From contig NW_024037062.1 of the NCBI RefSeq assembly GCF_015706575.1, positions 7,560,811 through 7,624,810 of the forward strand: 64,000 nucleotides of DNA. The letters run 5' to 3'. The notes beneath the pieces are model-generated. The model had not been told where the DNA came from and searched no databases. It saw only the letters and a program-made list of their open reading frames with translations. Origin of the DNA: Patiria miniata (Eukaryota; Echinodermata; Asteroidea; Valvatida; Asterinidae). The position numbers and the translations under genes are program-made. The number at the start of each line of letters is the position of its first letter. The stretch's first letter is position 1. Positions 12,619 through 24,859 of this stretch are shown here, one piece after another.

Positions 12619-13467
12619 TGTGATATGTTGTAACGTTTGTAGCTATGCCAGCGGATACGCCATAGGCAAAACGCTTGAAACCTCCTTTGCACAAAATGGC
12701 ATGCGATTTGTATTGCCGGGCTATCATCATGTAGCATTTTTGAATATAAAAAAGAAGCTCGATTGTTGGGAATTTAACAGATCGATGAACAACAATGAAC
12801 ACGTCTGGTGGTTGTCCTAGCCTGGTATTTCCTTTGGTTGTGTTATAGGAATGTGTGCAGTTTGATCAAGGTTATGTCTCTGTAGCCGGGAACCTAAAGT
12901 GGGCCTAAAAGTATTGCATCAAAGCCCAGAATGACGGTCGTATGCGGTCGTATGCAGTTGTTGTCCTTGAGAAAACAAATATCCCAGTTTTATGGTGAGA
13001 ACTTTGAGTGTTGCACCAAATTAATGTATCAAATTGTAAACTGAGGGGAAATCCAGTTGTATGTTCTTTGTTTTGTGGTCGCAACGCAGGTTACGAAAGT
13101 GATAAAACTGAGTTGTACAGTCACGCTGTGTGAACTCTAATAGTTCGAAAGAAACAATAGTAGCCTAGCCTGTGCACATGGAACCAATGATTTTGCGGGT
13201 CGGAAACAGAAGTGAAACTGAATGTGTATTGGACATAGTGTCAAAGGGTATACATTGTACATGTATATACATGCTGTTGTTTATGGAAAATCCTGTATAT
13301 TTCCGTCTTGCATAAGTACAACCGTACATGCACAGTTCAAGTACATCTACATTAATGCTTTACTTTGGATCGGAACAAGTTTCGTTATATCTGAATTTCT
13401 CTCTTGCTGCAGTTTAAGTAACTTCAAGCAGTGTGGGACGGCGTGAGGCTGAGAAGTGCTATTCAAC
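12619..13467. promoter_or_regulatory. Short shared 5' flank between two divergent saposin-like genes
   Basis: This 849-bp interval separates the start codons of the minus-strand four-domain gene and the plus-strand two-domain gene, so it must hold both promoters and 5' untranslated regions unless further non-coding exons exist. I see no unambiguous TATA box or other core element placed correctly for either start. Designation as a bidirectional promoter is by position only. Confidence 0.5.
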
Positions 13468-16400
13468 ATGCAGTCATCGCTTCTCACGGTTATTCTTCTA
13501 ACAGGTATTTGTGTGATATCCTGTAGTCCGACCATATGGGACTCTCAAAAGTGTGTGTGAAAGTCCCAAAACTTATAGTACTGAAACATGCAATACAAGA
13601 TAATAGACTGACATCTGAAACAACTAGTCCAACAAACCTTCGGTACTGCATCAATCAACTGTCACTGACTGTGCTTAAAGAAATATCTAGGATGTCGGGT
13701 ACAAGGTCACTATTTCTACACATTTCTCCATTGTCGGGCATATCAGACTAATGACAATGAATGAAGAAGTCAGTCTTGTCAAACAGTTGGACCATGGATG
13801 GACATGTACAAGTCTAGTCTTTAGCCTCATTTTGAAGTCACTTGACTTTCCTCTCGTGTGCAAGTCACTGCCAAATATTGAAGAAAAGTCTCCTTTAAAA
13901 ATTGAATTGAGTTTCAAACTTGGTTGGTGAAATACTGAGGACCTTTCCTTTGCCCTTTGAAAGTTTTGGAGAAATTTGCTGGCTAAATAGTGAGTAAAGT
14001 TGGCTTGATCTTCTTTTGCATCGTTTTGAGCACTTAAGATACCAGTCTGGATATGTGGGCCTAGATATTTACTTACTGTGTGTATATAGGGGACTTGTCT
14101 GGGAGAAAGACTAGCAACTGAACCGTTTTAGAAATCATTGAAAACAGTAACACAACGATATACGTTCTAGTTCACCGGGTACAAGTTATATTCAGAACTT
14201 TGTAGACACTTTTGACCACAGAATATTACAAAATATGTTTTAATCATAAGAGCTGTTTGGTTGCACCTCTGTGGCAATTGTCGTCATGAATGTTAAGAAT
14301 TTCATTTGTTATAAATTCATGTCTTTGTGTTGTTCACTTTCTGTTAGTGGGCAGCATGTAGGTAATTACAGGCCTATACTTAGGTCTAACTGGTCTTCCG
14401 TAATAATGAAACGTACCCTTTGATAAAATGCATTGTTCAGCATCCCCTCATATTATGCTTCAGTTTCGCTTTTCCAAAAGGTCATCAGGGCAATTTCAGA
14501 GTAAATACACGTGAAAAAGTGTTTTTGAAATTGTATACTTGTACATTCATCGTCTAGTACTGATCGAGGAGATTACAGACTAGGAGGTTTGCATCATTTC
14601 TTAGAATCATTAATTAGATTTCATGGTTTTAATCGGCTAAATAGGTCATACACGGACATCACTGTTTGTTCCATATTGCTAGAATTGCCAATAAGGCCAT
14701 TTTACCTTGTAATGTTGATGTAATTGCCGAATCCCCTACATGTATGTTAGCAAATTGTGAAGTTTGTACAGCCTGTTGGATTAGTTGGGAATGTTTAAAT
14801 GCTGTTCATCAATCCTTCATTAAGATGTAGAATGGGAATCAGTGTCGGAAATGTTTGATATTTTGCATTGTAACGACAAAAGAAACTCTTGGCAAGAAAT
14901 TTCTTTTGTGAGTTTGTGTGGTTATGAAAAATTGTTGGAAATTCTAAAAGGTCCCTCCTCATCAGAAGACCTTTCATCATTTTTATCAAACGAGGTGTTC
15001 TTTTCTGGTTTCAGGAGTTTTGATCGCCCTTCCTCACATTGCTCTATCGGTGAGTTGACCAATTCATTGTCTTAAGGTTTAAGAGGTTTAATTAGAAAAT
15101 CAGATACAATGTTCAGAGGGATTACAAAATGCTTTAGCTTGAATTTTAACTGTAATTTTAACATCTAGGAAAAATAGGCATAATCCACTTCAACGCTGCA
15201 TCCCGAGCTTCAACTTTTTTTGGCCCACAGTCGCTCGTCTAAACTTTTCCGTGCATTATGCGCATGACACGTGCACACATGACGTGTTTTTTTGTTCATT
15301 AATTAAAAAAAAAAAATTGGGGGGGGGGGGGGTTAACCCATGACTTTTGGGAGTAAATTCCATCCAAAGATGATCGCCCCTAAAAGTTGTCTGAATCCCA
15401 TTGCCACTTTGGGGGAAAAAATATGCCGGCGCGTCATTGGATGATTTTTGTTTACCCGATGGATAGGGGTCAACGCGTTCCCAGCTGCATTGGACAACTG
15501 TTACCTTTTCACACAAGATGTATGTGCATTGTTAATAGCTTCCCTGGTACCCATCCTCTCTCCTATAGTAAGCTACCCAGAATGCATTGCGTTTCCATTC
15601 TGATTTTTGCATTGCGTTTCCATACTGGTTTTTTGTACGAGCGATCAGCCCTCAGGATGCAGGACAATAAAAAGGCCCAAAAATGCCTTCGAGAGCCAAA
15701 TCAAGATTATTTTGACGCCCTCATTTGTTTCAAGCATTTTGTCTGCCATGAATTCGAATGTTTGTAAAATAAGGATTGCAGCCGTGATAAGGACTGCGAC
15801 ATTGTATTTCTGTGAAATTTGGATGAAAATAGGTCGTACAGTTGCTCTATTTTGCAATGGAGCGAAGGCTTCATTTTTCAAAATAGCGATTGGCTTCAGG
15901 ACTACTTTTACAGAAAATGAAAGATGGTGAAATAGGCTTTTATTTAATGGGTGTCTCAAACACCTTGGAGAGTTGCGAGTATTTTTCCGTATCTTGAGAA
16001 GTGGCGCGGTATTTACCATTGAGGTCTAGGGAAGGATATTTAATGGTCTGCAACCCTCATGAGAAAAGTACACTGGTTTACAGCAAGTGACCTACCCACG
16101 ATTTTTTCACAATATTTATGTGAGAGAGCGACCTTGGATGGGGTCGTGGAACGAGCCAAGTCTGGTTAGATGCTCATCTGATTGAGGTCACGTACAAGAT
16201 GAAGTCAGGTTTGAATAGATTCATCCCAGTATAAATTCTTCATTGTTTTGTCATTCCCTTAGAAATCTGATCAGGAGATATGCGAAGACTGTAAGGCTTT
16301 CATGACGGATGTTTCCAAGATGCTTCGAAACGAAACAGACCAGGTATTGAAAATTTAATAGGGAGTAAGATGATATACTTTTATGAAAATGCCTATATAA

Positions 16401-19400
16401 AAAAATACCTTAATCTTGTGGAACTCACATCCTAATGGAAAATCGGTGCTTACTCATGCCTCAACATGTATTAGTTTTGAACTAATTGATTTTTTTTCAG
16501 GAAATAATAGTGAAAAAAGTTGAAGGGATGTGTCATATCTTTGGATCTGAATACTGCGCAGAACTTGTAGATGAATACGGGCCAATTGCCTTGTCTTATT
16601 TGTCGGACTACTTTGTAAGTAGACTCTAAATATTCACTACCTAGCCCAACCCAACCCAGCTCCACCCAGCCCAGCCCAGCCCAACCTAACCCAATCCAAC
16701 CCAACCTAACCCAATCCAACCCAACCCAATCCAATCCAACCCACCCCAAGTGTGTAAACACCTTCAATCGTGGACCCTCTATCTTTGGTTTTTAGTAAGA
16801 CCTCTCATATGTTTTGTACAGGATCGTCGATTGTGGACCTTCGGGAATTGTGGACCATATTGTCTTCTATTGTTTAACGGTCCCGTATTGAATGCCTATG
16901 TTAACCCAATCCAACCCAACCCAACCCAACCCAACCCAACCCAACCCACGGCCACGGCCACGCAAACCAACGCAACCCAACGCAACCCAACGCAACCCAA
17001 CCCAACCCAACGCAACCCAACCCAATCCAACCCAACCCAACCCAACCCAACCCAACCAAACCCAACCAAACCCAACCCATCCCAACCTAACCCAACCCAA
17101 CCTAACTAAACCAAGCTCAACCCAAACCAATTAACCGCTTGAACTTCAAAAGCTAATATTCTTCCCTCAGGTGCCGGGAAGTGTCTGCTCTGGTTTGGAC
17201 TTATGTCCAAGGAAAAAACGTATGTCCGGAGCGGAACACCATCAGTTGAACAAAGTAGGATATCTTTCATTTCTTAGAAAAGCAATTTCACGGAATTATA
17301 AACCTCGTTGATAAAAAAAAAAAACAACCTCAAAATGAAACAGGTTTATCATGCCGTAGCTTATTATCTGTATTTTGTTGAAACAAAGTTTATTTATTTC
17401 TAACAATGTTTACCAGATCAGCTGCTTACTTTTCACTGAAATATTACTTTATGAGTACCCTCCCCCCCCCAAAAAAAAAATCCAAATTGTCTGAGTAGGT
17501 CGTCGCCGTGGTGTTTGAAGCCGATTTCGACTACAGCAAAAATTAAGTTGGATGAAGATATTCTTTTCTAATTCATTGTACATGTAGTACATGTAACTAT
17601 AAACTGATATGTGTTATCCAAATTAAAAGCCACTGTATGATTATAACCATTATGCACGTTGTGAATTGTCCAAAATATACGCCAGACGCCGTGGAACTGT
17701 CGAGAAATCAGATATTTAAATCATACCAAGTTACTTTGTCGAATCGAATATAATAGATACAGTGGCTCGTGAGATAAACGAGTGGTTTACTTAGATGTTT
17801 CTCAAAGCAAGCGGAGACATAAAGCAATGTTAGTTTATTTCGTCCTGCACTTCAAGCACGTTACTATTATTAACAATTCATTTATACTCATTTTCAGCCG
17901 CCAGTGAGGGACAATGGTAACTCCTGTGCCGACTGTATAACTTTCCTGGGCGATTTGTCCGACATGTTGCACAACAAAACCAATCAGGTATACTATGCAT
18001 TGTTTACTTTTCCAAACATCTCAGGGTGAGTCAAAAAGAGAATGACCGAATTAAAGTAAAAAATACATGCTATTGACTAGCAACTGTGAACAATCATGTT
18101 ATTTGCATACTTCGTTCCCAAGTTACCTCTATTTTAATATGAAGATCACACAGTTCAGCTGTCCACCACTGCTCATCTCTCTGCAAAGTGATGAATGCCA
18201 ATTAAATGCAATGAAACATTGACGTTTTCCCACCTCGATGAATGGAGAGCTTGCAAAGAAAAACATACCAAAATCGCCATTATTATTTCAGGAAAGAATA
18301 GATGTCTAATGTTTTTCCTCATTTTCAAAACATAAAATCTGACGTTGGAAAAAACTGTTTCAGTCTAATGATTAAAATTGTATTGTATCTGAATGCTTGT
18401 GTGTAATCTATAATTCTCACTCGGTTTAATAGCTTCCAATGGCATTCCTTGGACCGCTGTAAAAATGGGTTCTTTTGGTAAAATGTGTACAATTAACATC
18501 TGAAAGCATGGATCAATTTCAGTAATTCTTTTTTGAGATGAGTAGTAGAACATGCTCGTTTAAAATATACTTTATTGGTGTTTCAAATTTGATTACTTTT
18601 AAAGAAAAAAATCATTAAGTCGGGTCACTTTCTTTTTGATTCACCCTGTATATATACCGTGCTTGCTTTCATTTCTAGAGATCAATGGATTAAAAAAAAA
18701 ATGAATTGTAGACGTGCCGATACAAAGCGTCGATCTCCGTATACGTATATCAGATTTATTGGACTGATAAAATGTGTTAATAACATAAATTTATGAAAAC
18801 AAAACATATTAGCACTTAATTAATTATGTCCAAGTTATTAAACACGAATTATGAATTCAGATCCCCATTGCATCTTTGAAATACCGTTTGATTGAACAGT
18901 ATACGATTGCCACACTTATAACTCATGCGCCAAGTATATATTTGAATATGTCTTTCATCCAACTCCTTTTCTAAAATCGAAGTTTATTTGTATCCCTCCA
19001 AATGTAGAACATAATCCGTGGCAAGCTACATCAGATTTGTAATCTCCTCGGCATCGATTGTAGCGACTTCAAGATTGATATTGCCCTGATCTGGTTGCAG
19101 AACCTTGTGAGTACAGTCGAGCACGTTTATAAGGAGCACAGTTGCAAAGAGAACACGGTTACCATGAGCATTATTTCGTCAGTCCCGACCAAAATGTACA
19201 CATTTCTATTGTATGTATTTGAATCAAACGTCATTTGAAACAAAGCGTGGCCTACTGATTAGGGGTTGTGACTCATGCAACTAGACTGCGTCTTGAACGA
19301 GATTCTGACCATTCAGCGGGCGTCTTCATTCTTTGGCAACCCGTTGTGGAATTCCAAAAACATGGCAGCAAAATTGACCAATCAACAGCAGTGACTGCTT

Positions 19401-20724
19401 AGTCGTAAAGTTAGTCCACCTTTTTGATCGGAATGACGTCACAATTTATAGAGGCGACTCCGATTGGCTGGCGCGCGGGGTCGCATGTAGCAGACGTAGC
19501 AGACAACGGGTGATACTCAGACTACATGTAGCTAGGGAGTAACCTCTGATTGACTGGCATCCCATCCAGGGGGAATAGAAATGTTCTCGATATAAACACC
19601 TGCCAAATAAACCATCGCAATAGGGACAAACATTATTGCAACTACTTTGTAATTTTACACGTCTGATGAAGTACGTCACTCAAGGGTGACAATTTTATGA
19701 GTCCTTTTTGTAAATTTAAATTAGCATGTTGTGAAGGTTAACTTCTTAACGAAATGAGGAATTGGTGTTGTTTACCGATTTTAAAATGGTTTTAATAGCA
19801 GAGAAGGTTTCCTATAGCTTTTCCAACACATCCCATGGGATCTCTAAGATACAGTTATATGGGCAAATATGTATTTTGGGATCCTATAGGAACCTGTTGG
19901 AGATGACGAAAACCCGTAGGATCCTAAAGGTTTCCCATAACAAATCTTGGACAATTCTCCCTTCATTTGAAAAGAGTTGTGCGATATTCTGATGTACGAA
20001 CATAATGGAGAATTTTAACAAGAAGCATGTGTTTAAATTGCAATTTGATGAACCTCATAAGCAATATGAAACGTTCAACTCTCAATATCGTCCAACGAAT
20101 AAAGCAACATTTTCGATCTTTCTCTCCTAGTTGCCGAGGTCGATCTGCAAAAAGATGTCCTTTTGTCCTAAACAATCAGAATTTTCTGAGAAAGAGCATC
20201 TTTCATCCAAAAATCAAGTAAGTTATCATCTACACGCTGCTTACAAAGTCGATTCTCTGGTCTATGGGGGGGGGGGGGCGCTGTCCACTGAATTTTTAGA
20301 CTGGTATCCGGTCGCGTTATCATTCTGTCTTAAATCTGTGGGCGTAGGCACAAGTCCAAATGAACGTTTTTGAAATATGAAGAAGATATCATTTTTTATG
20401 TGCAGCCTGAACACCTGTGAGAGTTCTGAGTATTTTTAACAGAATTTTGAAATGGTGTGCACCCGGATACACGACATGTATGGGGGGGGGGGGGGGGAGT
20501 GTGTCACACTCCCTTCAATCTTCGTATATTATAGCTTATAATGCAGATTTCAACACTATCAGTAGTAGGTATAATTAATGCAAGGTGAATTTTGTTTAAA
20601 CAAGGCAGATTCGCTAATAACACCTGCCTCCAATTGATTGAGGGGCATTCACACTTGCAATTGATAAAAAAATAGTCCATGTTTTTGTTTTGTTTGTTTC
20701 TTACAGAATCCCAGCTTGTTATAG
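13468..20724 (+). CDS. Two-domain saposin-B secreted protein, 9 exons
   Basis: Exons: 13468-13504, 15015-15049, 16263-16343, 16501-16614, 17171-17254, 17898-17987, 19008-19106, 20131-20217, 20707-20724 (214 aa). The signal peptide MQSSLLTVILLT is split by a phase-1 intron at exactly the same place (after 37 nt) as in the divergent gene; later introns are phase 0. Domain 1 carries CEDCKAFMTDVSKML, CHIFGSEYC and VCSGLDLC. Domain 2 carries CADCITFLGDLSDML, CNLLGIDC and ICKKMSFC. Each has six cysteines. Sequons N-E-T and N-K-T sit at the same place at the end of helix 1. A short last exon (NPSLL, then TAG) follows a strong pyrimidine-rich acceptor. Such proteins bind or disrupt lipid membranes; substrate and site are unknown. 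Confidence 0.86.
13535..14013 (+). repeat. Inverted-duplicate arm in intron 1 of gene 2
   Basis: Plus-strand partner of 11772-12232. It begins about 30 bp after the exon-1 donor here, but about 350 bp after the donor in gene 1, where a GACTGACT-rich stretch and an A-run intervene. Similarity fades after GAAATTTGCTGGCT near 14010. Confidence 0.9.
16640..17135. repeat. (AACCC)n pentanucleotide satellite in two blocks
   Basis: Blocks at 16640-16750 and 16900-17135 are built of CCCAA units with AATCC, AACGC and AACCT variants, separated by about 150 bp of unique sequence. They sit in intron 4 of the two-domain saposin gene, so they are interstitial and not a chromosome end. Long reading frames of NPTQP or VGLGW type here are only the repeat being translated. 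Confidence 0.95.
18022..18648. mobile_element. Non-autonomous DNA element with CAGGGTGA ends
   Basis: Terminal inverted repeats of about 25 bp: CAGGGTGAGTCAAAAAGAGA on the left and, reversed, CAGGGTGAATCAAAAAGAAA on the right, both running into TGACC. No transposase reading frame inside and no clear target duplication. It lies in intron 6 of the two-domain saposin gene. The same CAGGGTGAGTC start is seen at 48648. Confidence 0.75.
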
Positions 20725-22800
20725 GTTGCCACCAAGAAGGCCTACATTCCGTTCTTCGTCCATTCTTATTGACATCAAAACATATACAAACGAGAAAAAA
20801 AAGCTGTCAAATACTTTGGTTTTACCTGTATTTTCATTGTCCTAAAAGCAGTGCTCTTCAAATACTAATAAGAAACTCGTAAGTCTGAACAAAGAAGATG
20901 AATTCAAACAAAGATAAAATGTAATGGCTGTTTCTTTGCCAGTCAACTTATAATAGAATGGATGAAACAGGTTTAAAGAGTTTGACAGAACAAAACAATC
21001 TGAGAAAGGTACAACAGGACTTGCAGATTAAAGGGAATATGCAACATTTGCAAACATCCAAAAACAAAACTATCAAATTATTATGAAATACCTTACTGAA
21101 TTGTTAGTGAATGACAGTCGAAAATATCCTGTAAAATCATGGCACCTGGTGTGCTGTTTTTTTCGAGAAAAGTGTTTTTTTCCCCCATCAATTTCCAACA
21201 CTGGTCGGCCGACTGGCTTTTTTTCAAATACTGCCCCCAATTTACCATATTTAGTTAATCCGCATTTTGTTTGCAATCGATCAAACACCTATGAACAGGT
21301 GTAAGCCAGCTAGACTGTTTCCCTGACCTTACAATTCCCCGAAGTCTATAAATTGCTCCATTTCATCATAATAGTGGGTCAGGGAACCAGACTACAGGAA
21401 CATGATTGTTTTCTCTGTTTTCCCCCCAGCATCTACGAACCCAAAACTTTAAACAAGTCAGTGTAGCAATATTTGCCATAAAATACTCACCCCCAATTCA
21501 ATCCATTTCTGAAAATTACGGCAAAAGCAAATGTTTTTTTCATTAAACTGAAAACAAATAAATCGACCACCCCTTCAATATTTTGGCTTTACTTCATCAC
21601 TAGCACTATGCTGCAAAATTAAATGTTTTTTTTTTTTTAATGTCAATGGCTTTTTCTTCACCAGTGTGCTCCAAGCCAGATTTGACTCATTAGCCATGAC
21701 GATTCTATTGTTTTACACTGTAAAAAATAATGGGCAAAACACTGTTGGGTAATATAATTTTACCCAACATTGGTTTGAAATTACCTAATTTGGGTAAAAA
21801 CTATTGGGAAGAACTTTGCCCAAGAGTTTAACCTGTTGATATGTTGACCCACATTGGTCTACATATCAACCCATTTTGCCCAACGTTTTTACAGTGTATG
21901 CATGTGCTAGTGCAAGTCTGACACAAGTTTAAAGTAGAATTAGGATCATCTTTCTCCGGTACAATGTACTGCATTGATTATGTAAGACGTTGGAACTTGG
22001 ATTGAACTTTTTAATTGTATAATTCTTTTACATGCTCATAATGCATGCCTTATTAATACCATGCCTATGCAGAATATTGGTTAATTCTCACTTTGTGATA
22101 TCACATTGCTCGACCCCGGTTTCATAGGGTCTTTCAAAATACCCAGTTGACGTCATTCCGACCGGACTCTATCATAAAGTTTACACCTTGAAGATAGTGT
22201 AATATTTATGGAAAATTTCTTTCACAAAAGAAACCATTGTCAATTTCTTTATATTCTTGGCCTCTTTTGCCCTCGTTTAATATTCGCTGAGTGTAATCTT
22301 TAAAATTTTCTCCTTTTGTCATTTAACCTTCACTAAACCGATTTCCCCCGAATATAATGTGGTAACGACTGAAATCAAGGCTAGGAACCCTCGTCAGCAG
22401 AAATGAAACCCCCATAACGGTGGAAAAATCAAAAGGTTAGCCCTTGCCTTTTCATGAATACCACAATTCTATGCATATTCACCAACGCGGATATTCTTTA
22501 GTGATTCAAATTATCCGTGGGCCGACATAATAATACATGTTCAGGGTCAATGCGCGGATAATGCAGTGTGAGACTGCAGTGACGAATGGTGCATGCAGTA
22601 TAATGCGAGATGGAGCTTTCTATACTTACTTTTGCACTGGTATAAGGTATAGCATAACATCATTCCAACTTTTGTTTTCGGTGCTTGAATATTCGTCGTA
22701 TTCGGGTGAATGTACCATGTGCCTCCAGAACTGACTGCAAGGATGTCTTTGTCAAGCTGATGTTCTGACAGGGTGATTTCAGTTGTGATACGATCGGTAT
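20725..22800. other. Intergenic repeats between gene 2 and the glycosyltransferase
   Basis: No coding region recognised. 20960-21600 is a copy of a dispersed repeat also present at about 35720-37250 (shared blocks AAAGGGAATAT, CAACATTTGCA, GGCACCTGGTGTG, GGTCGGCCGAC, CCAGCTAGACTG). A 181-bp MITE follows. The rest shows no clear structure. Confidence 0.5.
21716..21896. mobile_element. 181-bp MITE with TA flanks
   Basis: Ends CACTGTAAAAA and TTTTTACAGTG are exact inverted repeats and each is flanked by TA, as for Tc1/mariner-type insertions. The inside carries further inverted blocks of the TGGGCAAAA and TTTGCCCA kind. Confidence 0.8.
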
Positions 22801-23007
22801 ATACCCTTGCACAAGCGAGACAACGTGGTGCTCTGTTCGTTGACTTTGTGCCAATCTATACATGGTGCATGCGTTCACATAAGTGTAAACTTGAACAACT
22901 TCACAAAGTATCGACAGTTCATTCGAACAAGCCGATTGCTGAGTCTACACCGCACTGCTGGAATCTGGTTGATGTTTTTTGAACAACAACTGAACCAAGC
23001 GTCTGTG

Positions 23008-24468
23008 ATGAAACTCCAAAAACTGTTCCTGATTTTAACTTTCGCGGTAGCACTTTCGTGCTTTGCGTTTGTAGCATATGTCTCATCAAGAGGTCATGGC
23101 TCCGGGGCGAGTAGGCACAGAACTAACGCGAAGCCCATGCGCTATAAGCTCGGTGCTATAGCCAGTGCGAAGAACATCAGTATCAAGAAGCAGGTACACA
23201 AACTGATAGGCAAACTGAAAGACATTCGGGAACGGATTCCAAGCAAATTCATTAAGTCCAAGAAAGCTAATAGGAAAGATGCTGTCCCTCGACCTCCAGA
23301 GATTGTGAATGTACTCCAGACCCACAAGAAAACCCAGGCTAGTTCTTTAACTCGTACAAATCCGCGTGGTCGGTCTAATGATGTACGCAATGCGAAGAAC
23401 ACCATCCTTAACTTGAAGTCAGCAAGAAATTCTCCAAATATCTATTCTCCATATGCAAATGAACTCAGTAGATTTGATCCAGTCAAAGAAGCCAGCAAAG
23501 TTTCTATTCCCTCAAAACTGACTGCGTTGAATATTCCCAACAGGCTTGAGGAAACGAAAGGATTTTCTACGGTTCATATCGGGGAGATGCATAACACAAA
23601 CTTGGAAACATCGGTGATACTGAGTTCACCTGACCGAGATGATACCAGGCGCGTCATCAATCCTCATGGGTACAAACTCCTCATGGACGAACCCCAGGCC
23701 TGTTACGATGCCACTGGAACCCCAAAGGAAGTGTTCTTGTTGGTGTTCATCGCAACAATCCACGCGCACACCGAGCAGCGACAGGCGATTCGCGAGACCT
23801 GGGGAAGCCCACGAGAGGTCATGGGAAAGAAGATCGTCACCCTGTTCCTGTTGGCTCAAAACCAGTACGTTAATCTTCAGCAGCAGGTGGAGGAGGAGTC
23901 CAACAAACACCACGATATCCTCCAGGAAGATTTCCAAGACACCTACAAGAACCTGACGCTCAAGACCATCATGGCTATGAAGTGGGCCAGCACCCACTGC
24001 CCCCACGCCTCCTACGTCATGAAGACGGATGACGACTCTTACGTCAGCTACGACAACCTTGTCAAGCACCTGACTAGATCACCGTCAATAAACTACGCTG
24101 TGGGGCGTCTGTTCCCCAGTGCTGCACCCTTTCGTAACCCTTCCAATAAATGGTACGTATCCAAGGAGACGTACCCCAGAGACATATACCCACCGTTTCT
24201 TGCCGGAACGGGCTACGTGTTGTCGACGGACGTAGCAGGAAAGGTCTTCCAGATGTCCTTGCGCACGAAATACATTCATCTCGAAGACATATTTGTTGCC
24301 CTATGCTTAGAGTCATTGCATATCATACCTGTAAAGGGGGAGGAATTTCACAATTTCTACATTGAATACTCCAGGTCTCGTTATTGCAATCTGATAACTT
24401 CTCATCAAATATCTCCGCTGCAAATGCGACGCATATGGAGCAGCCATCCAGATCAGGGGCCGTGTTAG
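23008..24468 (+). CDS. Beta-1,3-galactosyltransferase-like enzyme (GT31), intronless
   Basis: This 486-aa protein has type II Golgi-enzyme architecture: short N-terminus, membrane anchor at about residues 6-24 (LFLILTFAVALSCFAFVAYV), a long basic stalk to about 220, then the GT31 catalytic domain. Family motifs appear in order: RQAIRETWG (258-266), EDFQDTYKNLTLKT (307-320), the metal-binding DDD (341-343), YPPFLAGTGY (394-403) and EDIFVA (426-431). The last is usually EDVxxG, so the final Gly is Ala here. GT31 enzymes add Gal or GlcNAc in beta-1,3 linkage to Golgi glycans; the acceptor cannot be read from sequence. The frame is open 67 codons further up, but MKLQKLFL at 23008 is chosen because the anchor begins there. 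A single exon is typical of many animal B3GALT genes. Confidence 0.93.
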   Translation: MKLQKLFLILTFAVALSCFAFVAYVSSRGHGSGASRHRTNAKPMRYKLGAIASAKNISIKKQVHKLIGKLKDIRERIPSKFIKSKKANRKDAVPRPPEIVNVLQTHKKTQASSLTRTNPRGRSNDVRNAKNTILNLKSARNSPNIYSPYANELSRFDPVKEASKVSIPSKLTALNIPNRLEETKGFSTVHIGEMHNTNLETSVILSSPDRDDTRRVINPHGYKLLMDEPQACYDATGTPKEVFLLVFIATIHAHTEQRQAIRETWGSPREVMGKKIVTLFLLAQNQYVNLQQQVEEESNKHHDILQEDFQDTYKNLTLKTIMAMKWASTHCPHASYVMKTDDDSYVSYDNLVKHLTRSPSINYAVGRLFPSAAPFRNPSNKWYVSKETYPRDIYPPFLAGTGYVLSTDVAGKVFQMSLRTKYIHLEDIFVALCLESLHIIPVKGEEFHNFYIEYSRSRYCNLITSHQISPLQMRRIWSSHPDQGPC

Positions 24469-24554
24469 TAGTTTGGCTCGCAATGGCGCCCGCTAGAGAC
24501 GACGAATTGTAACGTCATAACGAATGCACACCTAGACTGTTTCCCGGCTTCCCT

Positions 24555-24830
24555 AAAGATATGGGGACCGGTAACTAGTTCCCATTTAAAAGCATTTGAT
24601 TGGTTGGCCTCTGCGCTCGCGCATCACGATTGTTTATATTTGAATCGCTGTTTCAACTTTTGTGCATGGACGCCGGTGATTGAACTCACGATTATCAAGA
24701 AATTCACGCTTGTCTTACCACAGAAGTACACAAAATCGTCAGTGTCTCCATGAAATCAATTTTCAAACATTTCAACTGCATAGGTTGTAAATATTGAACA
24801 GCAGTATTTCTCGGGTCAGTACCACGCACG
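24555..24830. repeat. Dispersed repeat, copy 1 of 3
   Basis: Shares ATATGGGGACCGGTAACTAG, a GCGCATGATTGATT-like block, AAAATCGYCAGTGTCTCCA and CATTTCAACTGCATA with 45598-45905 and 61740-62000. The latter two lie within the discoidin tandem unit. This copy is outside it, so the family is a dispersed element. Confidence 0.6.
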
Positions 24831-24859
24831 CGAAACTGGTCACATAGGGTGAAAGTTTT

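Noticed and set aside
16750..17134. Long frames of NPTQP or VGLGW repeats
   Set aside because: Translations of the AACCC satellite; all frames of such a repeat stay open.
16640..17135. Telomere end
   Set aside because: The array is short, interrupted, and lies inside an intron with coding exons on both sides.
22807..23007. N-terminal extension of the glycosyltransferase frame (67 more codons)
   Set aside because: The residues upstream of 23008 show no domain and would put the membrane anchor deep inside the protein; GT31 enzymes normally begin just before the anchor. Treated as 5' untranslated.
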